This document shows, piece by piece, positions 1 to 6,729 of a stretch of 41,498 nt of DNA. The notes under the pieces are model-generated. The model was not told where the DNA came from, searched no databases, and saw only the letters and a list, made by a program, of their open reading frames with translations. Made by a program: the position numbers and the translations under genes. Positions within the stretch are counted from its first letter, which is position 1. The number at the start of each line of letters is the position of its first letter. The DNA is taken from contig JBHPGW010000021.1 of assembly GCA_042569785.1 (NCBI GenBank), forward strand, positions 1-41,498, read 5' to 3'. The DNA is from JBHPGW01 sp042569785 (GTDB taxonomy: Bacteria; Planctomycetota; Phycisphaerae; Sedimentisphaerales; Anaerobacaceae).

Positions 1-135
1 GCAAGAAAAAAATAAAATTTTTTAACTTTTTTTATCAACTTACCATCGCTTCCACCTTTCAAGATGCGCAAACCTATCAAACTGTTCCATAATTTTCTAT
101 TTTTTTTACCAATCCACCCACCTTCAAGCCATCAG

Positions 136-312
136 CGTTAATCCAGCCCGCGGCGAGCGTTAATCCGTGTCAGAAAAACAGTCTTGAGTTTTAAGTCCCG
201 AATTTTGAGTCAGCTCCGTGAAAATCCGCGTTAATCTGTGGTTAAACTATTTTTTGAATTTCGTATTTTATCTCCTTTGTGCCTTTGCATCTTTGCCCCT
301 TTGTGTCTCAGT
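136..312. repeat. Dispersed CGTTAATCC / CTTTGTGCC repeat fragments
   Basis: The motif CGTTAATCC occurs at 136-144 and 158-166, and as CGTTAATCTGTG at 229-240. It is followed at 274-312 by a run of CTTTGTG/CTTTG units ending in TCTCAGT. A second cluster of the same two motif types, partly in the opposite orientation, lies at 6361-6481. They occur only between genes in this window. Motifs of this kind are familiar from intergenic DNA of environmental bacterial genomes; their function is unknown to me. Confidence 0.55.
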
Positions 313-321
313 AATAAAAAT

Positions 322-469
322 CAATCATCTGCGCAGGTATCAACACAAAAATGCAAAAAAACGCACTTTTCAAGCACTTTTTTGCAAAAAACCGCCCACT
401 TTTTGCGCTTTTTTGTAAATTTTTGCGCGCTTTTGCGCTTTTTTGCACTTTTACCTGCGCAGATGATTG
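322..469. repeat. 148-bp long-arm palindrome
   Basis: A perfect 18-bp inverted repeat (322-339 with 452-469) bounds the element. Inside it the left arm is rich in AAAAATGCAAAAAAACGCAC-like sequence and the right arm in TGCGCTTTTTTGCACTTTT, so pairing continues imperfectly inward. The middle repeats the unit TTTTTGCGC several times. No transposase is present. It could be a MITE-like element or a large RNA/DNA hairpin. Confidence 0.6.
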
Positions 470-554
470 AAATAATCCCCCTTTTTAGCCCAAAAATCGA
501 CATGCCCCAAAAATATACTATTCGTAAATGCCTGGTCTTTCCGATATATCTGTT

Positions 555-1250
555 ATGGCGGAATTGACATTCCAGGATTCTGAGATTAAGCAGTGCGTTT
601 ACTGTGCTGAGGTTATCCAGGCCAAGGCTCGGAAATGCCGCTACTGCGGCGAGTTCCTTAACACCAGGCAGGCCCGCGACTTAGAGGCTGGTCTCGAAGC
701 TGAAGATGACGAAGAAGCAGATGAATTTCTATTTGACGGCAGGCCTTCACTATTGGGCCTGGCCGGAACAGCCTTAAAAGCGGTCTTGTTTTTAGCCATC
801 GCCTACTGCCTGATGCGATACCCTATCGAAGTTTCGGTCATCAAATTCTTAAATCTACAACTCACTGACCAGCAACTACTTACAGCCGCCCACTACCGCT
901 TTGGCATCGGCCTGGCCCTGGCGATTCTTATTATACTTATCCTCACTCTAAAGACCATCCGCCTAAAAATGATCCATTACGAAGTCACCGCCGACCGCAT
1001 CGAATGGAGCAGAGGCATACTCAATCGCCGTGTCGATAATCTCGATATGTTCCGAGTTGTAGACCTGAGTATGCGAAGAACCCTGCTCGACTGTCTTTTC
1101 GGCATAGGTACAGTGACCTTAATTACTTCCGACAAGAGCGACCCGGAGTTTAAATTCGAAAAGGTTCGCGGCGTTCGCGAGCTTTACGACAGCATCAAAG
1201 AGGCCAGCCTCGAAGCCGACCAGGATCGCGGCGTGATACACATAGAGTAA
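555..1250 (+). CDS. Zinc-ribbon and bacterial PH-domain membrane protein
   Basis: A protein of 231 residues from the ATG at 555; an in-frame ATG at 528 would add nine residues, and neither has a clear ribosome binding site. I prefer 555 because the sequence MAEL then leads directly into the zinc ribbon. The N-terminus has a four-Cys ribbon (C14xxC17, C28xxC31). A short acidic linker rich in E and D follows, then two hydrophobic membrane segments. The C-terminal soluble part (YEVTADRIEW, then a basic stretch and FGIGTVTLITSD) resembles the bPH2/YdbS-type PH domain. Such proteins sit in the cytoplasmic membrane; the molecular role is not established. A damaged copy of its last codons lies after the sulfatase at 3355-3392. 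Confidence 0.75.
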   Translation: MAELTFQDSEIKQCVYCAEVIQAKARKCRYCGEFLNTRQARDLEAGLEAEDDEEADEFLFDGRPSLLGLAGTALKAVLFLAIAYCLMRYPIEVSVIKFLNLQLTDQQLLTAAHYRFGIGLALAILIILILTLKTIRLKMIHYEVTADRIEWSRGILNRRVDNLDMFRVVDLSMRRTLLDCLFGIGTVTLITSDKSDPEFKFEKVRGVRELYDSIKEASLEADQDRGVIHIE

Positions 1251-1574
1251 AACCAACCCTAACAAACTGAAGTTGGCCTTTTGCAAATCTGTATTCGGTT
1301 TCCTCCAGCGAAATTAAACCGTGACCTCATACTCCTTTAGCTGGGAGCTTATGGATGATCGTTTTGTTAATTTCATCGGCCTCAAACAAAGGGCGAACGT
1401 GGACCTCTGTTTGGAAAAAACAAATATTTTCAGCTTGCTTGTATCACAACCTTGAACGTGTTATAAAGTGAATTGAAGATTTAAGAAGTGGATATTTGAT
1501 ATTGGGAGTGTTGTCCAATACTATAAAAATACCTGTAAAACGATTAACAGGAATTTAACACAGGAGAACAGGAC
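1251..1574. other. Intergenic region upstream of the sulfatase
   Basis: No gene is seen in these 324 bases. The 3' end carries a good ribosome binding site, AGGAGA at 1562-1567, seven bases before the sulfatase ATG. A small inverted repeat CCTGT/ACAGG lies shortly upstream of it. No promoter stands out. Confidence 0.6.
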
Positions 1575-3335
1575 ATGGACCGTCGAGATTTTTTGAAAGC
1601 AGCGGGAGCAAGCGCAGCTACACTTGCGGCTACTGGTTGTCAGCGGTTTGCGGTTGAGTCCTCTGCTAAAAAACGTCCAAACGTTATACTCGTGATGACT
1701 GACGACCAGGGTTACGGCGATTTAGCCTGTCATGGCAACCCGGTTATTCGGACGCCAAATCTTGATGCATTGCATGCCCAGAGTATTCGGCTGACCGATT
1801 TTCACGTTGATCCGACATGTGCGCCGACGCGTGCGGCGCTAATGACAGGGCGATATTCAATCCGGACGGGTGTGTGGCATACTTTGTGCGGCCGGTCGTT
1901 TCTGCGGAGGGATGAGGTTACGATGGCGGATGTTTTTTCGGGAAGCGGCTATCGCACTGCGATTTTCGGCAAGTGGAACCTGGGCAACAATTATCCGTTC
2001 CGGCCACAGGATAGAGGGTTCGAGGAAGTTTTTATCACTGGTGACGACGGAACCTGCTTTGTAGGTGACTACTGGGGCAACGACCGGTTTGACGACGTTT
2101 TCTGGCATAACGGCAAGCCGGAGAAGTCCAAAGGGTATTGCACTGACGTTTTGTTCAATAAGGCGATGGAGTTCATGGAGGCCGACAAGGAACGCCCGTT
2201 TTTCTGTTACCTTCCGACCAATGCGGCACACCGCCCGTGGTCTGTCGAGGAGAAGTACGTTGAGCCATACCGTGGCAACGAAAAGGTACCGCATCCTGAT
2301 TTCTACGGCACAATCGGCAAAATTGACGAGAACATTGGCCGGCTGATGAATTACCTTAAGACATCCGGGCTCGAGGAAAATACGATTCTCATCTTTATGA
2401 CCGACAACGGCTCACCTGGTAAGGGCTTTAATGCTGGTATGCGCGATTACAAAGTCAGTTGTTATGATGGCGGTCATCGGGTACCGTGCTTTATTCGCTG
2501 GCCGGCCGGCGAACTGTATGGCGGCAAAGATATCCATCGGCTTACAGCCCACATCGATCTGCTCCCGACGCTGATTGAGCTATGCCGGCTCAGGAAGCCG
2601 GAGAAGGTGAAATTTGACGGTACAAGTCTGGTGCCCTTGCTGGCGGGAAAAACGCATAGCTGGCCTGATCGAGCGTTGGTTGTCGATTCTCAGCGTATCG
2701 AACATCCGGAAAAATGGAGAAAAAACGCGGTTATGACCGACCGTTGGCGCATGATCAACGGAAAGGAGCTTTATGATATCAAGGCGGATCCTGGTCAGCA
2801 GAACGACATCGCCGGACAGGACACCTTGACCGTAGGTAAACTGCGCAAGGTTTACGAAGACTGGTGGGCGGATGTTTCTGAGCGTTTCGACGAGTATTGC
2901 GAGATTATTATTGGCTCTGAGCAGGGCAATATTTTCCCGCTGACCGGTGACGACTGGCACGAATACACCGGCTCGGGCCTGTGGAGGCCTCAACAGGTCA
3001 TGAATGGGAACCAGACTAACGGTTTCTGGGCGGTGGAGGTTGCTCGCGATGGAATGTATGAGTTCGCCCTGCGACGCTGGCCCAGAGAACTGGATAAACC
3101 CATTACCTCAGGACCGGCGGGGGCCAAAGTCATAATCGCAACCCGAGCCCGCCTGAAGATTGCCGATCTGGATGTTACCGGGCAGATTCCCAAGGATGCA
3201 GCGGAGGTTTTGTTCAGGGTCAAGCTCAAGGCCGGCAAGACACGCCTGCAGACCTGGTTCCTGCCAGACCAGAGCAGGATTGACAGTCACAAATCTCGCG
3301 GGGCATATTACGTCTATGTGAAACGTTTGCCTTAG
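1575..3335 (+). CDS. Tat-exported sulfatase (arylsulfatase family), unusual active site
   Basis: Hydrolyses sulfate esters, probably from sulfated polysaccharides, outside the cytoplasm. The N-terminus has a twin-arginine signal (RRDFLK, residues 3-8) and a possible lipid-attachment Cys22 after ATG. Metal-binding Asp43-Asp44 follow RPNVILVMT. The formylglycine site is C82-A-P-T-R, the Cys type that needs a maturase. D277-N278-G279 is the second metal pair. The usual GKWHLG motif reads GKWNLG here (K133, N135), replacing the conserved active-site His. About 110 C-terminal residues after the catalytic domain form the extension often seen in planctomycete sulfatases. Start at 1575 is set by AGGAGA. 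By eye the gene is G+C richer than its neighbours, and it lies between the end of the PH-domain gene and a remnant copy of that end, suggesting acquisition. Substrate cannot be told. Confidence 0.9.
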   Translation: MDRRDFLKAAGASAATLAATGCQRFAVESSAKKRPNVILVMTDDQGYGDLACHGNPVIRTPNLDALHAQSIRLTDFHVDPTCAPTRAALMTGRYSIRTGVWHTLCGRSFLRRDEVTMADVFSGSGYRTAIFGKWNLGNNYPFRPQDRGFEEVFITGDDGTCFVGDYWGNDRFDDVFWHNGKPEKSKGYCTDVLFNKAMEFMEADKERPFFCYLPTNAAHRPWSVEEKYVEPYRGNEKVPHPDFYGTIGKIDENIGRLMNYLKTSGLEENTILIFMTDNGSPGKGFNAGMRDYKVSCYDGGHRVPCFIRWPAGELYGGKDIHRLTAHIDLLPTLIELCRLRKPEKVKFDGTSLVPLLAGKTHSWPDRALVVDSQRIEHPEKWRKNAVMTDRWRMINGKELYDIKADPGQQNDIAGQDTLTVGKLRKVYEDWWADVSERFDEYCEIIIGSEQGNIFPLTGDDWHEYTGSGLWRPQQVMNGNQTNGFWAVEVARDGMYEFALRRWPRELDKPITSGPAGAKVIIATRARLKIADLDVTGQIPKDAAEVLFRVKLKAGKTRLQTWFLPDQSRIDSHKSRGAYYVYVKRLP

Positions 3336-3354
3336 GTGTTGAACCTTACAGTGC

Positions 3355-3392
3355 AATTCGAAAAGGTACGCGGCGTGATACACATAGAGTAG
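3355..3392 (+). repeat. Truncated second copy of the PH-domain gene's 3' end
   Basis: This segment matches 1153-1174 fused to 1235-1250: it reads through FEKVRG and then VIHIE and a stop codon, as the PH gene does, but lacks 60 internal nucleotides. The missing part lies between two copies of TCGCGGCGT in the gene (1166-1174 and 1226-1234), so one copy-and-delete step explains it. It starts 19 bases after the sulfatase stop codon. Confidence 0.75.
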
Positions 3393-3412
3393 TATCGCGA
3401 TATTCCTTTGGC

Positions 3413-3733
3413 CTATTCTTTTCTGAATACCGCAACGATGTTTTCGACTTCGACAACGAACAGCCGATTGTCGCCCTCAAAGTCGACCGGGATCGCGCCT
3501 TTGGGATTGAACAGCACCTTATCGTATTGACGCAGGGGAATTTCCGGTGTGTTTTCCACCTCGGCGGATATCGTAACTATTCGGCCGGTAATGGTGGGGA
3601 TCTCTATATTGTCGGGCAGTTGTATCCCGCCTTTGGTCTGCTTTTTGTCCTCATCCTTACGAACCAGAACGCGATTACCTATCGGCTCGACCGTTTCCAA
3701 CGGCTTTACCTGGATTTTTTCTTTCTTGTTCAT
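3413..3733 (-). CDS. GroES-like co-chaperonin (Cpn10 family), without groEL nearby
   Basis: 106 residues with the Cpn10 fold signature: an opening PIGNRVLVRKDE, then TKGGIQLPDN in the place of the mobile-loop region, and a closing DRLF/VVEVENIVAVF-like strand pattern. GroES caps the GroEL folding chamber in the cytoplasm. The usual partner groEL is not adjacent; the neighbour is topA, upstream on the same strand (about 50 bases). The start is supported by AAGG shortly upstream of the ATG. About 10 residues longer than typical GroES, with a short charged N-terminal extension (MNKKEKIQ). It may be a second, divergent GroES paralogue; I did not see enough to assign the main groES symbol. Confidence 0.8.
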   Translation of the reverse strand: MNKKEKIQVKPLETVEPIGNRVLVRKDEDKKQTKGGIQLPDNIEIPTITGRIVTISAEVENTPEIPLRQYDKVLFNPKGAIPVDFEGDNRLFVVEVENIVAVFRKE

Positions 3734-3782
3734 TTAGCCTTACCCTTTATAAAACAAACCCCTTCTCTAATATATTAGCATA

Positions 3783-6188
3783 TTATGCTTTTTTTGTTTT
3801 AACTTTTTTCTTTGTTTTTTTAACTGTTTTTTTAACTGTTTTTTTGGTCTTTTTTCTGCCGAGAAGAAGGTCAGCTTCTTCCCAGGTTTCCGGCGGCCAG
3901 GTGCCTGCTTCCTGCAGTTCTTTCAGGTTATCGAGCTGCTTGATACTGATAATGGTCCTGCATTTCGGGAACTTGTTGCAACCCATGAACGGGCCTCGTT
4001 TGCTTTGCCGTATTACCAGTTCACCTTCTTTGCACTTGTAACATTTAACCCCTGTCGGTTCTGGCGGCGGTTTGGGCGGCAGGACATTGCCATCCTTATC
4101 GATACTCATAATTGTTTTGCATTCCGGATACCCCGAACAGCCCAGAAACGCCCCGAACCTGCCGTTCTTGTTCATCATATCCTTGCCGCAATTTGGGCAT
4201 TTGTGCTCGGATGGTTTTTGTTCCAGCATCACGCCTTCTCTATCGCACGGGCAGGCGAATTTGCAATCAGGGTAAGCCGAACAACTCAGGAACCTGCCGT
4301 TCTTGCCGAAGCGGTAGACCATATCTTTTCCGCAGTCCGGGCATTTGTATTCGCTCGGCGTCAGTTCAGCCTTGGCGTGTTTCATCTGCTCGGTAGCTAT
4401 CTCGAGATTCTTCTTGAAAGGCCCGTAAAATTCTTTCAGTACTCCGACCCAGTCCACGCTTTGTTCTTCGATCTTATCGAGCTGTTCCTCCATGTAACGA
4501 GTAAACGCAACGTCCATTATTTTGGGGAAGTATTCGCTGAGTTTATCGGTAACTACCTCGCCCATATCCGTCGAGAAAAACTTTCTCTCGATCTGCTCGA
4601 CATAACGGCGATCCTGGATAGTGCTGATTATCGATGCGTAGGTACTTGGCCTGCCGATGCCTTCTTTTTCCAGAGCCTTTATCAGTGACGCTTCGTTATA
4701 ACGCGCCGGCGGCTTTGTGAAATGCTGCTCGGCTTTTACGTCAATTGCAGCGAGGACCTGTTCAGCCTCTACCGCTGGTAACTGCTGCTGACTTGATGTA
4801 CTTTTCCATACTCTTGTAAAACCGTCAAAGACCAGCACTCTGCCGGAAGTTCTATAGTGACAATCGCCTGCGGAAGTTCCCGCCACGATATCAAGGCTGG
4901 TTACGTCCCATCTGGCAGGATTCATCTGGCATGCGACAAACCGCCGCCAGATCAGATCATATAACCTGAACTGCTCTTCGTTAAGAAGCTCCTGTATGTC
5001 ACCAGGTCGAAGATCCGGGTCAGTGACTCGGATCGCTTCATGTGCCTCTTGAGCGTTTTTCTTCGATGCGTAAAAGTTCGGCTTTTCCGGCAGATATTCT
5101 TCGCCCATATTTCTGCCGATATGATTGCGAACATCTTTAAGAGCTTCACCGGATAGATGTGTACTGTCAGTTCTCATGTACGTAATAAGGCCGAGCGAAC
5201 CCATCGAGCCAAGATCGATACCTTCGTATAACTGCTGGGCCACTCTCATAGTTCTTTTCGCGGTAAAGCCGAGCCTGTTAGAGGCAGCCTGTTGAAGCGT
5301 CGAGGTGATAAAAGGTGGCGAAGGCCTTGACGCCGATTCTTTTCTCTGAATATCGGTGAGCTTGAACTCAGCACCATCTAAGGCATTGAAAATTCTTTCA
5401 GCCTGCTCCTGGTTCGAAGCACTGAATTTCTCATCGCCTACCTTATATAGCTCCGCTTTGAAGGCATTGCGTTCTGCGAGCCATTCGTTTTGGCTTGCGA
5501 CAGTAGGGCCCTTATCTGCTTTGGTTTTTGGAGTGATAAAATCCATCCACTGCTGATGGTAGTCAGCTTTCAGATCGGTAGTGAATACCGCTGGTATCTG
5601 CCAGTATTCGACCGGGTCGAATGCGCGTATCTCTCTTTCCTTCTCGACGACCATCTTTACCGCTACCGACTGGACTCTGCCGGCTGATAATCCGCGGGCA
5701 ACTTTCTTCCACAACAAAGGCGATATCTGATAACCGACTATCCTGTCGAGTATTCTTCGCGCCTGCTGAGCCATAACCTTATCGATATCGAGCCTGCCGG
5801 GATCGGAAAAGGCATTCTGTATGGCTGACCTGGTTATAGAGTTGAAAACTACGCGGTAAGTTTTTTCCTTATCGACGCCGAGTATCTGCGACAGATGCCA
5901 GGCGATCGCTTCACCCTCACGGTCGAGGTCGGTAGCCAGGTAGAGCTTGTCGCATTTTTTCGCCGCGGCCTTTAACGAGATCACCGTACGTTTTTTGCCG
6001 GGCATTATATCGTAGGTAGGCTCAAAATCGTTCTCTATATCTACGTTGATACCCTTGGACGGCAGGTCCCGGACATGGCCCATCGAGGCGGTTACTATAA
6101 AATCCGGCCCGAGATATTTATTTATCGTTTTCGCCTTGGCGGGCGATTCTACTATTACTAACGATTTGGATTGTTTGCTTTTTGCCAT
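3783..6188 (-). CDS. topA: DNA topoisomerase I
   Basis: Type IA topoisomerase of 801 residues that relaxes negative supercoils by cutting one strand. The N-terminal Toprim domain shows VIVESPAKAKTI and TDLDREGEAIAW (acidic metal-binding residues). The catalytic tyrosine is Y337 in LITYMRTDS. Three C-terminal zinc ribbons follow, each with a CPxCG or CYKC opening and a CxxYP or CNKFP closing part: CPDCGKDM, CPNCGKDM and CYKCKEGE. The protein ends in a Lys/Thr-rich tail built from repeated KKTVKK units; the DNA for this tail is a short tandem repeat (about 3789-3850). Length and order of domains are normal for the family. A GroES-like gene follows downstream on the same strand. Confidence 0.97.
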   Translation of the reverse strand: MAKSKQSKSLVIVESPAKAKTINKYLGPDFIVTASMGHVRDLPSKGINVDIENDFEPTYDIMPGKKRTVISLKAAAKKCDKLYLATDLDREGEAIAWHLSQILGVDKEKTYRVVFNSITRSAIQNAFSDPGRLDIDKVMAQQARRILDRIVGYQISPLLWKKVARGLSAGRVQSVAVKMVVEKEREIRAFDPVEYWQIPAVFTTDLKADYHQQWMDFITPKTKADKGPTVASQNEWLAERNAFKAELYKVGDEKFSASNQEQAERIFNALDGAEFKLTDIQRKESASRPSPPFITSTLQQAASNRLGFTAKRTMRVAQQLYEGIDLGSMGSLGLITYMRTDSTHLSGEALKDVRNHIGRNMGEEYLPEKPNFYASKKNAQEAHEAIRVTDPDLRPGDIQELLNEEQFRLYDLIWRRFVACQMNPARWDVTSLDIVAGTSAGDCHYRTSGRVLVFDGFTRVWKSTSSQQQLPAVEAEQVLAAIDVKAEQHFTKPPARYNEASLIKALEKEGIGRPSTYASIISTIQDRRYVEQIERKFFSTDMGEVVTDKLSEYFPKIMDVAFTRYMEEQLDKIEEQSVDWVGVLKEFYGPFKKNLEIATEQMKHAKAELTPSEYKCPDCGKDMVYRFGKNGRFLSCSAYPDCKFACPCDREGVMLEQKPSEHKCPNCGKDMMNKNGRFGAFLGCSGYPECKTIMSIDKDGNVLPPKPPPEPTGVKCYKCKEGELVIRQSKRGPFMGCNKFPKCRTIISIKQLDNLKELQEAGTWPPETWEEADLLLGRKKTKKTVKKTVKKTKKKVKTKKA

Positions 6189-6729
6189 AGTAAGCTGTAA
6201 TTAACTCCAAAAGTGCAGTTTTCATATTTCTGTAAGTCGCAAAGCGCATAGCTAATCACTCTTCGGCGATTTTACCAAAAAAAATTAGAAAAGGACAAAT
6301 ACCGCCCCAGAACCCAATTGTCAAGGAAAATAAATCCCCCATTTACCCCTAACGACTACTTTTGACACGGATTTACGAGGATTAACACGGAAAAAACAGA
6401 TTTTACCACGAAGACACAAAGTTCACGAAGGACACAAAGAAAAAAAACTTAGTGTTCTTTGTGCCTTGGTGTCTTAGTGGTGAAAAAAAAGAAATTAAAA
6501 ATCCAGAAAAACGATGTCTTCGGGTATTGCCGATCTTATGAATCTACGACTTTTGTGATTTATTTAGTTGCAGATTTTCCCTATTCCTTTAAAATCAATA
6601 ATTGTGCTACAATTCAGAGAAGAGCGAAAAAAAACGAGTGAGGGCAATTTTTCCTGAATAAAATCCAGCTTTGCTGCGACTTACTTGTGAAAAGCTAAAT
6701 ATTGTCGGATTTTTGAAAGGAAACTGGTT
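6189..6729. other. Intergenic region between divergent topA and the LRR gene
   Basis: Five hundred and forty bases hold the two divergent start regions. The centre carries a repeat cluster (6361-6481). A possible -10 box TACAAT at 6608-6613 has no good -35 partner. The LRR gene's ribosome binding site GAAAGGA lies at 6715-6721. No gene is seen. Confidence 0.6.
6361..6481. repeat. Intergenic repeat cluster with imperfect hairpin
   Basis: The left part (GACACGGATTTACGAGG then ATTAACACGG) resembles the CGTTAATCC repeats at 136-240 read on the other strand. The right part is an imperfect inverted repeat: 6405-6439 contains ACCACGAAGACACAAAG and a second CACGAAGGACACAAAG, and 6457-6481 is CTTTGTGCCTTGGTGTC followed by TTAGTGGT. 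The arms can pair around a short A-rich loop. Same family as 274-312. Confidence 0.65.

Larger units (their letters stand above)
1..554. other. Intergenic region without a convincing gene
   Basis: No reading frame here has a ribosome binding site or recognisable protein; the open frames are low-complexity K/F-rich translations of A/T tracts. The stretch holds AT-rich sequence (1-120), dispersed repeat fragments (136-312) and a long palindrome (322-469). The sequence is cut at the window edge, so an upstream gene may end just outside it. Confidence 0.7.

Noticed and set aside
218..567. Short frames across the palindrome
   Set aside because: Low-complexity translations of A/T tracts without ribosome binding sites.
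4005..4688. 227-residue open frame on the plus strand
   Set aside because: Antisense of the topA zinc-ribbon region, with no ribosome binding site or known domain.
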